A DNA stretch of 64,000 bases, taken from positions 1,984,001 to 2,048,000 of the forward strand of contig NZ_CP014841.1 of the NCBI RefSeq assembly GCF_001641285.1, read 5' to 3'. The translations under genes and the position numbers were made by a program. Under the pieces are notes generated by a model. The model was given only the letters and a program-made list of their open reading frames with translations, was not told the origin of the DNA and did not search any database. Below, one piece after another: positions 28,660 through 37,920 of the stretch (position 1 is the stretch's first letter; every line of letters begins with the position of its first letter). The DNA is from Dyella thiooxydans (GTDB lineage Bacteria > Pseudomonadota > Gammaproteobacteria > Xanthomonadales > Rhodanobacteraceae).

Positions 28660-29991
28660 GTGACCGTACCGGTCGCCCTAGACTGTGTGCGTCCCCGGCC
28701 ACCACGCATCGTCTTGTCACACTCGCTGACCGAACACCTGCTTGACCGGCTGGCCGACGCACCGGCAGATGGCCTGTGCGTGGCATTCAGCGGCGGACCG
28801 GACTCCTCCGCCCTGCTGCATGCACTGGCCACGCTTCCGCGCGAGCGGCCACTGCGCGCGCTGCATGTCGACCACGGCCTGCATGCGGACAGCGCGCGAT
28901 GGGCCGGACACGCGCTGGCGTTCTGCACCGGCCTGGACGTCGCCTGCACGGTGCTGCGCGTCGCGGTGGACGCCAGCGCCGGCCTTGGCGTGGAGGGCGC
29001 CGCACGCGAGGCCAGGTACGCCGCGCTCGCTGCCGCGCTGCAGCCAGGTGAGCAGCTGTTGACTGCCCACCATCGCGACGACCAGGTCGAGACGGTACTG
29101 CTGAAGCTGCTGCGCGGTGCCGGGCCGGAAGGGCTGGGCGGCATGCGCGCGCGGCGGCCGCTTGGCGCCGGCACGCTGTGGCGTCCCTTGCTCGAAGTGC
29201 CCCGCAGCGTGCTGCATGCTTACGTGCAGCAGCATGCGCTGGCCTGCCTCGATGACCCGGCCAACGCCGATCCGCGACTGGCCCGCCATGCCCTGCGCCA
29301 CGAGATTCTTCCCCGCCTCGCCCGACACTGGCCCCAGGCCGCCGACTCGATCGTCCGCAGCGCCGCGCTTTGCCGGGCGGCCGCCGACGCGTTGCGCACC
29401 CGCTGGCTGGCAGCCTTCGGGCAACTGCACGACCACGTCACCGGCAGCCTGGACGCCGCCGGCTGGCGCGGCCTCGCCCCGGGCCTGCGCGAGCCGCTGC
29501 TCGATCACTGGCTGCACGGCCGTGGCCTGCCCGCTCCCACCGGCGGCCAACGGGCGCAGATCCTGCGCCAGATCGACGCCCGTGACGGCCGCGTCCCCTG
29601 CATCCGCTGGCCCGGCGCCGAGCTGCACGTGTGGCGCGGGCGCCTGTGGGCCCTGCCGCAGGCACCGCCGTTCGCCCCGGGCTGGCAGGCGTGCTGGCAC
29701 GGCGGCGTGCTGGACCTGCCGGACGGCGGCTCGCTGCGCGTCGACCGCACGCTGGACACCCCGCTCACGGTCCGCCTGCGCCGGGGCGGCGAGCGGCTCA
29801 AGCCGGCCGGCGACCCACACACCCGCGAACTGCGCGACCTTTTCCAGGCCGGCGCCGTGCCCCCCTGGCAACGCCTGGCCTGCCCGCTGATCTGGGAGGA
29901 CCATGCGCTCGTGGCTGTCGCCGACCGCTGGTTGAGCGCCCGCGGGCAGGCCCTGCTCGGCGAAACGCTGTGCTGGGTTCCGGGCCGTTAG
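28660..29991 (+). CDS. tilS: tRNA(Ile)-lysidine synthase
   Basis: TilS modifies C34 of tRNA-Ile(CAU) to lysidine, essential for reading AUA. The product has the N-type ATP-pyrophosphatase P-loop AFSGGPDSSALLHAL, the ALHVDHGLHADS segment, LLTAHHRDDQVETVLLKLLRG and a C-terminal substrate-binding domain. The start is uncertain: GTG at 28660 gives 443 residues, while GTG at 28687 or TTG at 28714 would begin closer to the P-loop as in other TilS proteins. None has a strong ribosome binding site. It follows the NYN gene by 24 bp and precedes xseB by 88 bp. Confidence 0.92.
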   Translation: MTVPVALDCVRPRPPRIVLSHSLTEHLLDRLADAPADGLCVAFSGGPDSSALLHALATLPRERPLRALHVDHGLHADSARWAGHALAFCTGLDVACTVLRVAVDASAGLGVEGAAREARYAALAAALQPGEQLLTAHHRDDQVETVLLKLLRGAGPEGLGGMRARRPLGAGTLWRPLLEVPRSVLHAYVQQHALACLDDPANADPRLARHALRHEILPRLARHWPQAADSIVRSAALCRAAADALRTRWLAAFGQLHDHVTGSLDAAGWRGLAPGLREPLLDHWLHGRGLPAPTGGQRAQILRQIDARDGRVPCIRWPGAELHVWRGRLWALPQAPPFAPGWQACWHGGVLDLPDGGSLRVDRTLDTPLTVRLRRGGERLKPAGDPHTRELRDLFQAGAVPPWQRLACPLIWEDHALVAVADRWLSARGQALLGETLCWVPGR

Positions 29992-30079
29992 CGAAAAGCC
30001 CGATGCCATGCGGTTTCCAGGGCATGCGCGACGCCTTTTCCATTGATTCCCGTGCCCCGCTGCGTTAGCGTTCCCGGCC

Positions 30080-30337
30080 ATGGCAAAGACCGTTCCCGCC
30101 CCTGTCGATACCGCGCCAGCCGCCGACTTCGAGCATTCGCTCGACGAGCTCGAACAGCTCGTGGCGAAGATGGAAGGTGGCGACCTCAGCCTGGACGATT
30201 CACTGGCCTCCTTCGAGCGTGGCATCGGTCTCTACCGCCACTGCCAGCAGGCGCTGGAAAAGGCCGACCTGCGGGTGCGCCTGCTGCTCGACCCCGACGC
30301 CCCCGAGAGCGCCGAACCGTTTGAACCCGAACTCTGA
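30080..30337 (+). CDS. xseB: Exodeoxyribonuclease VII small subunit
   Basis: XseB joins XseA to form the multimeric single-strand DNA exonuclease VII. The 85-residue helical protein has the family core [32 protein letters not shown] and [23 protein letters not shown] (30043-30048) and TAGCGT (30066-30071) pair with 17-bp spacing lies just upstream and would start transcription close to the ATG. The gene overlaps ispA by 17 bp, the usual xseB-ispA arrangement. Confidence 0.96.
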   Translation: MAKTVPAPVDTAPAADFEHSLDELEQLVAKMEGGDLSLDDSLASFERGIGLYRHCQQALEKADLRVRLLLDPDAPESAEPFEPEL

Positions 30338-31211
30338 GCTGAGCCCGGCGCTGCAGGCGCTGATTGATCGCGCCGACCGCGCCCTCGCCGCGGCACTGCC
30401 CGCCGAAGACGCCCCGCCCGCCGAACTGCATCGCGCCATGCGCTACGCCGTGCTCGGCGGCGGCAAGCGGCTGCGTCCGCTGCTGGTCTATGCCACCGGC
30501 CACGCACTGGGCTGCGACGACCCGGTGCTCGACGCGCCGGCCTGCGCGGTGGAACTGATCCATGCCTACTCGCTGGTGCACGACGACCTGCCGGCCATGG
30601 ACGACGACGCACTGCGCCGCGGCCGCCCCACCTGCCACATCGTGTTCGGCGAGGCGATGGCGATCCTTGCCGGCGACGCGCTGCAGGCGCTGGCCTTCGA
30701 ACTGCTGGCACAGGCTCCGGTAGATCCTGCCACCGGCATGGCGATGCAGCGCGCGCTCGGCCGTGCCTGTGGTGCCGAGGGCATGGCCGGCGGCCAGGCA
30801 CTGGATCTTTCCGCCGTTGGCCGCACGCTGTCGCTGGACGAGCTGGAGCACATGCACGCCTGCAAGACCGGCGCGCTGATCCGCGCCTCGGTGCAGTTGG
30901 GCGCGATGACCGCCGGCGCCGACACCGCCACACTGAATGCGCTGGACCATTACGCCCGCGCCGTCGGCCTGGCCTTCCAGGTGCGCGACGACATTCTCGA
31001 CGTCGAGGGCGAATCGGCGGTGATCGGCAAGACCGCCGGCAAGGATGCGGCGGCCGACAAGCCCACCTTCCCGTCGATCCTGGGCCTGGACGCCTCGCGC
31101 ACGCGGCTGGCACAGCTCACCGACGAGGCGCTGGCCGCCATCTCCATGCTGGAGTCGCGTAGCGAGCTGCTGATCGAACTGGCACGTTACGCAGCCGGTC
31201 GCCAGCACTGA
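30321..31211 (+). CDS. ispA: Farnesyl diphosphate synthase
   Basis: IspA condenses dimethylallyl/geranyl and isopentenyl diphosphates to farnesyl diphosphate, the substrate for UppS encoded in the same window. The product has both aspartate-rich motifs, [17 protein letters not shown] and [13 protein letters not shown], and the [17 protein letters not shown] region. No ATG fits the conserved N-terminus; TTG at 30321 (reading [12 protein letters not shown]) gives 296 residues, close to the E. coli 299, and overlaps xseB by 17 bp. The start codon choice is inferred. Confidence 0.94.
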   Translation: MNPNSELSPALQALIDRADRALAAALPAEDAPPAELHRAMRYAVLGGGKRLRPLLVYATGHALGCDDPVLDAPACAVELIHAYSLVHDDLPAMDDDALRRGRPTCHIVFGEAMAILAGDALQALAFELLAQAPVDPATGMAMQRALGRACGAEGMAGGQALDLSAVGRTLSLDELEHMHACKTGALIRASVQLGAMTAGADTATLNALDHYARAVGLAFQVRDDILDVEGESAVIGKTAGKDAAADKPTFPSILGLDASRTRLAQLTDEALAAISMLESRSELLIELARYAAGRQH

Positions 31212-31235
31212 AAAGGGCGGCTTGCGCCGCCCTTT
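31212..31235. terminator. Bidirectional terminator between ispA and DUF805 gene
   Basis: AAAGGGCGGC and GCCGCCCTTT form a perfect 10-bp stem with a TTGC loop directly after the ispA stop. The A/T-flanked stem can terminate both ispA and the convergent gene ending at 31261. Confidence 0.8.
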
Positions 31236-31260
31236 CCACTCCTCTGAGAGACCCTTCGGT

Positions 31261-31620
31261 TCAGCCCGCCTGCTTCGGATCAGGGCCGTACTGGTTGGAG
31301 CCCTGGGTGCCCTCGAGCACCATCAGCACCAGCAGCCAGATCGTGCCGATCAGCGGGATCAGGCCAATCAGGATCCACCAGCCCGATCGATCGGTGTCAT
31401 GCAGACGGCGCACCGTCACGGCGATACCTGGCAACAGCACCGCCAGCGAATACAGCGAACCCAGCATCCTCAGGTGGATGATCGCCCCGATGACGCCCAC
31501 CACGATGGCGGCAAGGATGTTCACCAGGGCGAACATCCAGTACTCCTGGCGCCGTGCACGGCCTTCGAAGTCGACGTAGTGATCCTTGATACACGACACG
31601 TACCAGTCGAAAAATCCCAT
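31261..31620 (-). CDS. DUF805 inner membrane protein
   Basis: The 119-residue product begins MGFFDWYVSCIKDHYVDFEG and contains RARRQEYWMF, three or four hydrophobic segments and the RRLHDTDRSGWW loop, all typical of DUF805 (E. coli YhaH/YhaI). It is an integral inner membrane protein; the family function is unknown. The ATG at 31620 with GGGAGATAGGG upstream is preferred to an in-frame start further upstream. It lies downstream of a DUF4870 gene on the same strand, so two small membrane proteins follow pmbA. Confidence 0.9.
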   Translation of the reverse strand: MGFFDWYVSCIKDHYVDFEGRARRQEYWMFALVNILAAIVVGVIGAIIHLRMLGSLYSLAVLLPGIAVTVRRLHDTDRSGWWILIGLIPLIGTIWLLVLMVLEGTQGSNQYGPDPKQAG

Positions 31621-31742
31621 CCCTATCTCCCCTTTTCCGATTTGTCTGCCAGTCCCGGTGGCGCTGGCTCCTGATTGGTGTGCGGCCCCGTTCGCTGATG
31701 GCCCCGCACACCGCACCGCGGATTCTGGCAGGTTCTCTCATG

Positions 31743-31759
31743 CCGCTGCTTGGCAGCGG
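31743..31759 (-). other. Stem-loop after the DUF4870 gene
   Basis: CCGCTGC and GCAGCGG form a 7-bp stem with a TTG loop, just past the DUF4870 stop codon. There is no T-run, so it may only attenuate read-through to the DUF805 gene. Confidence 0.35.
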
Positions 31760-31761
31760 GG

Positions 31762-32202
31762 TTACTTGATCAGACGCAGCGCGAACGGGTAGCGGTAGGC
31801 CACGCCCTCGTTGGCCTTGATCGCCGCGATGATGGTGAACACGATCCACACGATCGCCAGTGCCCACAGCAGCAGGAAGCCGATCAGCACGAACACCAGG
31901 ATCCAGCAGATCGCGCCGGCGATCATCACCGTGATGTTGAAATTCAACGCCTCCTTCGCCTGGTCGTCGACAAAGGGCATGGTGTCCTTCTTCACCAGCC
32001 AGATGACCAGCGGCCCCAGGAAGCACGCCCAGCCAGCGGTGACCAGACCGAGCAGAGCCGACAGGTGGGCGAACATCGCCCATTGACGCTGCTCGGCGGA
32101 AGGCCCACCGGCAACCGGCGGCTCGGACGGGGGAGGATCGCTCGGCGGCGGCGCGGCCGGCGGGGGCGGAGGAGGTACGACGTCTTCGGGGGGAACGCTC
32201 AT
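31762..32202 (-). CDS. DUF4870 membrane protein with Pro-rich N-terminus
   Basis: This 146-residue protein opens with a low-complexity proline-rich stretch (about residues 6-32). The DUF4870/Tic20-like membrane region follows: WAMFAHLSALLGLVTAG, the loop FVDDQAKEALNFNITVMI, and a last helix ending in VAYRYPFALRLIK. Three or four membrane segments are visible. The ATG at 32202 has GAGGG at suitable spacing. Function is unknown for the family; the cytoplasmic proline-rich arm suggests partner binding. It follows pmbA by about 95 bp on the same strand. Confidence 0.88.
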   Translation of the reverse strand: MSVPPEDVVPPPPPPAAPPPSDPPPSEPPVAGGPSAEQRQWAMFAHLSALLGLVTAGWACFLGPLVIWLVKKDTMPFVDDQAKEALNFNITVMIAGAICWILVFVLIGFLLLWALAIVWIVFTIIAAIKANEGVAYRYPFALRLIK

Positions 32203-32297
32203 GGCCTGGCCCTCGTTGGTGGCAAAGCATCGCGCGACGCGGCGATGTCCTGCCGATGCTACCGCGAGCGCAGACTTTTGCGCAGGGGACCGGCCAC

Positions 32298-33665
32298 CTA
32301 TTCGCCGGCGACGGTCACGCGATCGAGCAGGATCGAACCGGTGAGAATGTGCGAGCGCGGATCCACGTCCGATCCCACCGCCACGATGCCGGCGAACATG
32401 TCGCGCAGGTTGGCCGCGATGGTGATTTCCTCGACCGGGAACGCGATCACGCCGTTCTCCACCCAGAAGCCGGATGCACCGCGCGAATAGTCGCCCGTGG
32501 TGGTGTTGACGCCCTGCCCCATCAGCTCGGTCACCAGCAGGCCGGTACCCAGGCGCTCGAGCATGCCGGCAAAGTCGCTGGCCTCGCCGTCGCTGCTGCC
32601 CGGCGTGACGACCAGGTTGTGGATGCCGCCGGCATTGCCGGTGGTGGCCAGGCCCAGCTTGCGCGCGGAGTAACTGCCGAGCACGTAGCGCGCCAGGACG
32701 CCATCCTCGACCAGTGCGCTGTCGCGGGTGGCCACGCCCTCGGCGTCGAACGCACCGGAAGCCTGGCCGCCGCGCAGGAGCGGCCGCTCGACGATCTGCA
32801 TCCACGACGGCATCACCGGCTTGCCGGCATGGTCGACGAGGAAACTGGAGCGCCGGTAAAGCGCCCCACCGCTGACCGCGCTGACCAGGTGACCGACCAG
32901 CCCGCGCGCCAGCTCCGACGCGAACAGCACCGGGCACTGCCGCGTGGACAGGCTGCGCGCACCCAGCCGCGCCAGGGTGCGCTCGGCGGCCTTGTCGCCC
33001 AGCGCCTTCGCGTCCATGAACTTCGCCGCATCGCGCACGCTGTCGTACCAGTAGTCGCGCTGCATGCCGGCCTCGTCGCCGGCGATCAGCGACAGCGAGA
33101 TCGAGTGCCGGGTGCCGCGCTCGCGTCCGACGAAGCCGTGCGAGTTGGCGTACACCGACAGGCTCTCGCCCATCTGTACGCCGGCACCGTCGGAGTTGCT
33201 GATACCGGCATGGGCGCGGCCGGCGTCTTCGATGCGCTGGCCCAGCGCTATGGCATCGGCGGTATCGATCGCCCACGGATGCCACAGGTCCAGATCGGGG
33301 AACTCGGTGGCCATCAGTGCCGCATCGGCGAGGCCGGCGGCCGGGTCCTCCTCGGTATAGCGGGCGATCGCGCAGGCCTGGTCCAGCGTGGCCTGGATCG
33401 AGTCCGGGTTCAGGTCGGCGGTGCTGGCCGAGCCCTTGCGCTGGCCGAAGTACACGGTGAGGCCGAAACCGCGGTCGCGGGTGTGCTCGACCGTTTCCAC
33501 CTCGCCCAGCCGCACATTCACGCTCAGGCCCGTGTCGATGCTGGCGGCCACTTCGGCCTGGCTGGCACCGGCGGCGCGCGCGCGGTGGATCACGTCCTGC
33601 GCCAGCTCGGCCAGGCGGTCCAGCTCCTCGTGGCTGCGGTCGGGATGGGGAGTGATGTCGCTCAC
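32298..33665 (-). CDS. pmbA: Metalloprotease subunit PmbA (TldE)
   Basis: TldE forms a heterodimer with TldD that degrades or trims unfolded peptides, and in E. coli matures microcin B17 and processes CcdA. The 455-residue product has the TldE body (VETVEHTRDRGFGLTVYFGQRKG at the N-terminus, GVNTTTGDYSRGASGFWVENG near the C-terminus) and no HExxxH, as expected since TldD carries the zinc site. The start is GTG at 33665 with AGGAATCC upstream. Divergence from darP (yjgA) is as in E. coli, and tldD lies 1.5 kb away. Confidence 0.96.
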   Translation of the reverse strand: MSDITPHPDRSHEELDRLAELAQDVIHRARAAGASQAEVAASIDTGLSVNVRLGEVETVEHTRDRGFGLTVYFGQRKGSASTADLNPDSIQATLDQACAIARYTEEDPAAGLADAALMATEFPDLDLWHPWAIDTADAIALGQRIEDAGRAHAGISNSDGAGVQMGESLSVYANSHGFVGRERGTRHSISLSLIAGDEAGMQRDYWYDSVRDAAKFMDAKALGDKAAERTLARLGARSLSTRQCPVLFASELARGLVGHLVSAVSGGALYRRSSFLVDHAGKPVMPSWMQIVERPLLRGGQASGAFDAEGVATRDSALVEDGVLARYVLGSYSARKLGLATTGNAGGIHNLVVTPGSSDGEASDFAGMLERLGTGLLVTELMGQGVNTTTGDYSRGASGFWVENGVIAFPVEEITIAANLRDMFAGIVAVGSDVDPRSHILTGSILLDRVTVAGE

Positions 33666-33784
33666 GTGGGATTCCTGCAGGGTGGACGGGTAGAATGGAC
33701 GACCCGCGCCGCCCAGCTCCCAGACATGGGGCCTGCCGGCCGGCATGAAAAGAGCGTGCCAGTCTGGCCGCTGTGGAGAGTCCC

Positions 33785-34045
33785 ATGCAACCTGCCGCCG
33801 GCATCTACCGCCACTACAAGGGCCAGCGCTACCGCGTGCTGGGCACCGCCCGCCACAGCGAGACGATGGAGCCGCTGGTGGTGTACCAGGCGCTGTACGG
33901 CGAGCACGGCCTGTGGGTGCGCCCGGCGGCGATGTTCTGCGAGACGGTGGAGCTGGAGGGCGAGCCGATTCCGCGCTTCGCGCTGGAGCAGGCCGACGAC
34001 AGCGATCCGCTCGCCCTTGCCACCCCGCCGGAATCCGCCCCGTGA
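33785..34045 (+). CDS. DUF1653 protein
   Basis: The 86-residue protein has the family pattern IYRHYKGQRYRVLGTARHSETMEPLVVYQALYGEHGLWVRP, a small beta-rich domain of unknown function seen alone in many proteobacteria. The ATG at 33785 has GGAGAG at good spacing; a GTG 12 bp upstream is less likely. A TAGAAT hexamer (33691-33696) is a weak -10 candidate. The stop overlaps the darP GTG start (GTGA), so the two are coupled. Confidence 0.88.
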   Translation: MQPAAGIYRHYKGQRYRVLGTARHSETMEPLVVYQALYGEHGLWVRPAAMFCETVELEGEPIPRFALEQADDSDPLALATPPESAP

Positions 34046-34605
34046 GCCCCAGCCGAAGCCGCAGCCAGTACGAACTGGACGAAAACGAATACGGTCCCAG
34101 CCGCACCCAGCAGCGGCGCGACGCACTGGCCGTGCTGACGCTGGCCACGCAACTGGTGGAAATGATCCCGTCCAGGCTGGCCAAGCTGGAGCTGCCGGAC
34201 GACGTGCGCGACGAGATCGCCAACGTACGGAAGATCACCTCGCACATCGCACGCAAGCGCCAGCTCGGCTTCCTCGCCAAGCTGATGCGCCGCCACGACG
34301 AGGCCACCTTCGACACGGTGCGCGCCGCGCTGGGCGAAAACCGCGACAAGCAGCGCCAGGAGACCGCGGCGATGCACCGGCTGGAATCGCTGCGTGAACG
34401 CCTGCTCGGCGACGAGGGGGATGCCGCCTTGTCCGATCTGGCCGACAAGCATCCGGCGCTCGACCGCCAGCACCTGCGCTCGCTGGTGCGCCAGGCACGC
34501 ATCGAGAAGAACACCCCGAACAAGCCGCCGCGGGCCTATCGCGAGATCTTCCAGGTGCTCAAGACGCTGGAGGAAGCCGATGGCGACGAGGGCTCAGCCG
34601 ACTGA
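34042..34605 (+). CDS. darP: Ribosome-associated protein DarP (YjgA, DUF615)
   Basis: DarP binds late 50S precursors and promotes peptidyl transferase centre maturation. The 187-residue helical protein shows QYELDENEYGPSRTQQRRDA at the N-terminus, LPDDVRDEIANVRKITSHIARKRQLGFLAKLMR in the middle and PPRAYREIFQVLK at the C-terminus. The GTG at 34042 overlaps the DUF1653 stop. Its partner on the other strand, pmbA, is the same neighbour as in E. coli. The DUF1653 gene upstream is coupled, but its link to ribosomes is unknown. Confidence 0.95.
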   Translation: MSPSRSRSQYELDENEYGPSRTQQRRDALAVLTLATQLVEMIPSRLAKLELPDDVRDEIANVRKITSHIARKRQLGFLAKLMRRHDEATFDTVRAALGENRDKQRQETAAMHRLESLRERLLGDEGDAALSDLADKHPALDRQHLRSLVRQARIEKNTPNKPPRAYREIFQVLKTLEEADGDEGSAD

Positions 34606-34622
34606 CCGGGGATGCCCGCGGT

Positions 34623-35060
34623 TCAGAAGTCGGCGGAACGATCCATGGCGTCCGCGTCGCCGTCGTGCAGGGCCATGTCCCGGACATTCTTCTGCACAGC
34701 CACTGCGGCGAACAGGCTGAGCAGGAACGCCATGGCGTAGAAGCCCTTTTCGCTGAGACCGAGCGTGGCGTTCCACAGTCCGATCACCAGCAGCACGATG
34801 GCGATGCCGAGCGAGACCCAGCACAGGCCGAAATAGAGGCCTGTCACGCGTAGCCCCTCCAGCCGGTCGCGTACCGATTTCTGCAGCGATACCGCGGAAA
34901 ACAGCCCGTACAGCAGCAGGGTCAGGTAGTAGCCCTTTTCGTTGAGCGCCATCTGGGCATTCCACAGCCCGATGAGATAGGCCAGCGAGCCGACCATCAG
35001 GGCCAGCCAGGAAGCACCGACGAAGGCCGCCGTCGGGCGTTGGATCTGCGGGACCGGCAT
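34623..35060 (-). CDS. YiaA/YiaB-type inner membrane protein with duplicated domain
   Basis: A 145-residue membrane protein made of two tandem YiaAB two-helix units. LIGLWNAQMALNEKGYY and SAVSLQKSVRD in the first are mirrored by VIGLWNATLGLSEKGFY and AAVAVQKNVRD in the second. Four hydrophobic segments are visible. The ATG at 35060 is chosen because AAGGAG lies 7 bp upstream; an in-frame GTG at 35066 would be too close to it. Function is unknown. It converges on darP with a 17-bp gap. Confidence 0.88.
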   Translation of the reverse strand: MPVPQIQRPTAAFVGASWLALMVGSLAYLIGLWNAQMALNEKGYYLTLLLYGLFSAVSLQKSVRDRLEGLRVTGLYFGLCWVSLGIAIVLLVIGLWNATLGLSEKGFYAMAFLLSLFAAVAVQKNVRDMALHDGDADAMDRSADF

Positions 35061-35142
35061 GCTCACTCTCCTTAGGTCGCATGGAAGGCGCCGCTACTCT
35101 AGCAGCGCCACGCCGGCGGTAGCGGCCGGAACAGCTGCCGGC

Positions 35143-36588
35143 TCAGGACGCGGTGCCGCCCACGGTCATCGAGTCGATCCGCAGGGTCGGCTGGCCCACG
35201 CCCACCGGCACGCTCTGGCCGTCCTTGCCGCACACGCCGACACCCTCGTCCAGTGCCATGTCGTTGCCGATCATCGACACCCGCTGCAGCACCTCCGGAC
35301 CGGAACCGATCAGGGTGGCGCCCTTCACCGGCGCGGTGATCTTCCCATCCTCGATCAGGTAGGCCTCGCTGGCCGAGAAGGTGAACTTGCCGTTGGTGAT
35401 GTCGACCTGGCCACCGCCGAAATTCGGCGCGTACAGGCCCTTCTTCACCGAGCGGATGATCTCTGCCGGGTCCATGTCACCGCCGCGCATGTAGGTGTTG
35501 GTCATGCGCGGCATCGGCAGCTGGGTGAACGATTCGCGCCGGCCGTTGCCGGTGGGCTGCATGCCCATCAGGCGGGCGTTGAGCTTGTCCTGCATGTAGC
35601 CGACCAGGATGCCGTCCTCGATCAGCGTGGTGCATTCGGTCGGCGTGCCCTCGTCGTCGATGCTGAGCGAACCGCGGCGGCCGGCCAGGGTGCCGTCGTC
35701 GACCACGGTGACGCCCCTGGCCGCGACGCGCTGGCCGATGCGGCCGGCGAAGGCGGAGCTGCCCTTGCGGTTGAAGTCGCCCTCCAGGCCGTGGCCGATC
35801 GCCTCGTGCAGCAGCACGCCGGGCCAGCCCGGGCCGAGCACCACGGTCATCTGGCCGGCCGGGGCATCGACCGAGTCGAGGTTGACCAGCGCCTGGCGCA
35901 CCGCCTCGTCGGCGAACGCCAGCGCGCGGCCGTTGGCGATCAGCTCGCCGTAGCTGTAGCGCCCGCCGCCACCGGCATAGCCCTGCTCTCGGCGGCCGTT
36001 GGCCTCGGCGATCACCTGCACGTTGATGCGCACCAGCGGGCGCACGTCGGCGGCCAGGGTGCCGTCGGAGGCGGCGATCAGGATCGTATCCAGCGTGGCG
36101 GCGAGGCTGACGATCACCTGGGTGATGCGCGGATCGCGCGAGCGCGCGTAGGCATCCACCTCGCGCAGCAGGGCGATCTTGTCGGGGTTGGGCAGGCTCT
36201 CGACCGGATCGATCGCCGGATATAGCGCGCGCGTGTTGCCGATGGCCAGCGGGTGGCCGGCGCCGCGGCCGTCCTGCGCGATGGCGCGGGCGGCCTTCGA
36301 GGCGTCCAGCAGCTGCGGCAGCACGATCTCGTCGGAATAGGCGAAGCCGGTCTTCTCGCCCGAGATCGCACGCACGCCCACGCCCTGCTCGATCGAGTGG
36401 CTGCCGTCCTTGACGATACCCTCCTCCAGCAGCCACGACTCGCTGCGCGAATGCTGGAAATACAGGTCGGCAGCGTCGATCGACGGCGCCATCAGCTGGT
36501 CGAACACCCGCTCCAGGTCGCCGGTGGCCAGGCCACCGGGGGTGAGCAGGCGGCTCTGGGCTTGTTCGAGGAGGGAAGACATGGGCAT
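35143..36588 (-). CDS. tldD: Metalloprotease subunit TldD
   Basis: TldD is the catalytic zinc subunit of the TldD/TldE peptidase. The 481-residue product has the HExxxH zinc motif in [13 protein letters not shown] and the conserved C-terminal region [42 protein letters not shown], which carries the third-ligand cysteine. It starts at ATG 36588 (MPMSSLL; the ATG at 36582 is equally possible). It is divergent from a fatty acid hydroxylase gene; the 107-bp gap must hold both promoters. The usual tldD-yhdP-rng neighbourhood is conserved but interrupted by the hydroxylase. Confidence 0.97.
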   Translation of the reverse strand: MPMSSLLEQAQSRLLTPGGLATGDLERVFDQLMAPSIDAADLYFQHSRSESWLLEEGIVKDGSHSIEQGVGVRAISGEKTGFAYSDEIVLPQLLDASKAARAIAQDGRGAGHPLAIGNTRALYPAIDPVESLPNPDKIALLREVDAYARSRDPRITQVIVSLAATLDTILIAASDGTLAADVRPLVRINVQVIAEANGRREQGYAGGGGRYSYGELIANGRALAFADEAVRQALVNLDSVDAPAGQMTVVLGPGWPGVLLHEAIGHGLEGDFNRKGSSAFAGRIGQRVAARGVTVVDDGTLAGRRGSLSIDDEGTPTECTTLIEDGILVGYMQDKLNARLMGMQPTGNGRRESFTQLPMPRMTNTYMRGGDMDPAEIIRSVKKGLYAPNFGGGQVDITNGKFTFSASEAYLIEDGKITAPVKGATLIGSGPEVLQRVSMIGNDMALDEGVGVCGKDGQSVPVGVGQPTLRIDSMTVGGTAS

Positions 36589-36695
36589 CCGCTTCGGTAT
36601 CCGGTATTGACTGGCAGGTATGGGGGCACCGTTCGGTGCTTTAAAGCGCCCCGCGCCCCGGTCCGCTACGATGCGCCAACGCCAGGAAGGCGTCC

Positions 36696-37916
36696 ATGGG
36701 GAGACGATTCATGCAGCCAGACTCGGGGCGCAAGCGCGCACGCGACGTGATCGAACACACACTGCAGCAGCCGGTCGCCGAGACCCGCGAACTGCTGCGC
36801 AGCGACGGCGAACTCAAGCCCGGTCTGGGCCGGGTCAGCGGCGTGATCGCCCTGTCGCTGGGCGTGCTTTGCCTGCTCGCGGTGCTCGCCTTCCACTATC
36901 CCCAGTACCTGACCACGCCGGACCTCCGCCACAAGTATTCGGTGGACGTGCTGCGCCAGCTGCTGCTGGCGGGGCTGCTGGTCGCCGGCGGCATGTCGCT
37001 GGGCAACGTGATCCTGGGCCGCTCGCGCAACATCAACGCGGTGGCCTTCGCCTTCGTGCTGGCGGCGACCGCGCTGGGCGGTTCGCGCGTGCCGGTGGGC
37101 AACTTCCCCGACCACACGCCGTACATCGGGCTGGACTGGTTCATCCTCGACCTGCTCGGCTCGACGCTGGTGTTCGTGGTGATCGAGAAGCTGTTCCCGC
37201 TCTACAAGGGCCAGGCGGTGTTCCGCAAGGAGTGGCAGACCGACCTGAAGCACTTCGCGGTCAACCATTTCATCGTGGGGCTGGCGCTGCTGACGGTGAA
37301 CTTCCTGCTGCACCACTTGTTCGGCTGGCTCACCGACAGCCCGTTCCAGCAGACCGTGCAGCACACCGCCTTCGTGCCGCAGCTGCTGCTTTGCATCCTG
37401 GTCGCCGACCTGGCGCAGTACTGGACGCACCGCGCCTACCACGAGGTGCCGTTCCTCTGGCGCTTCCACGCCGTGCACCACAGCGCCAAGACGATGGACT
37501 GGCTGGCCGGCTCGCGCCAGCACATGCTGGAGCTCATCGTGACCCGGGTGGCGGTGCTGGCGCCGCTGTACATCCTGGGTTTCAGCGAGGGCGTGATGAA
37601 CGCCTACATCCTGGTGGTCGGCTTCCAGGCGGTGTTCAACCACGCCAACGTGCACCTGCCGTGGGGCCCGCTGAAATACCTGGTGGTGACGCCCGATTTC
37701 CACCACTGGCACCACGCCTCGGACGACGAGGCGATCGACCGCAACTACGCCGCCCACTACGCCTTCCTCGACTACCTGTTCGGCACCGCGGTGAAGTCGA
37801 CCAAGGCGTTCCCGGAGAAGTACGGCGTGGTCGGCGACTACATGCCCGACGGGTTCGTCCGGCAGCAGCTGTTTCCGTTCCGCGGTCCGCCGAAGGAGGC
37901 TGGCGCCCCGGACTGA
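36696..37916 (+). CDS. Membrane fatty acid hydroxylase/sterol desaturase family protein
   Basis: The 406-residue product has about six membrane segments and the three histidine clusters of the di-iron superfamily: HRAYH, HAVHHSA and, in the C-terminal part, [19 protein letters not shown]. Members hydroxylate or desaturate lipids such as fatty acids, ornithine lipids or hopanoids; the substrate here cannot be deduced. The N-terminal 130 residues, including two membrane helices before the catalytic part, exceed the minimal family. Either ATG 36696 (AGGAAGG upstream) or ATG 36711 (GGGGAG upstream) could be the start. TACGAT at 36667-36672 is a possible -10. It converges on yhdP with a 4-bp gap. 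Confidence 0.88.
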   Translation: MGRRFMQPDSGRKRARDVIEHTLQQPVAETRELLRSDGELKPGLGRVSGVIALSLGVLCLLAVLAFHYPQYLTTPDLRHKYSVDVLRQLLLAGLLVAGGMSLGNVILGRSRNINAVAFAFVLAATALGGSRVPVGNFPDHTPYIGLDWFILDLLGSTLVFVVIEKLFPLYKGQAVFRKEWQTDLKHFAVNHFIVGLALLTVNFLLHHLFGWLTDSPFQQTVQHTAFVPQLLLCILVADLAQYWTHRAYHEVPFLWRFHAVHHSAKTMDWLAGSRQHMLELIVTRVAVLAPLYILGFSEGVMNAYILVVGFQAVFNHANVHLPWGPLKYLVVTPDFHHWHHASDDEAIDRNYAAHYAFLDYLFGTAVKSTKAFPEKYGVVGDYMPDGFVRQQLFPFRGPPKEAGAPD

Positions 37917-37920
37917 GGGC

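Noticed and set aside
28661-28684. Promoter for tilS from TGACCG and TAGACT
   Set aside because: The spacer is only 12 bp, too short for sigma-70; tilS is more likely read from the upstream NYN gene.
32203-33804. Long upstream extension of the DUF4870 frame, opposite or within pmbA
   Set aside because: The frame is open through pmbA on the same strand in another register, but only the last 146 codons show a conserved membrane domain and have a ribosome binding site at 32202.
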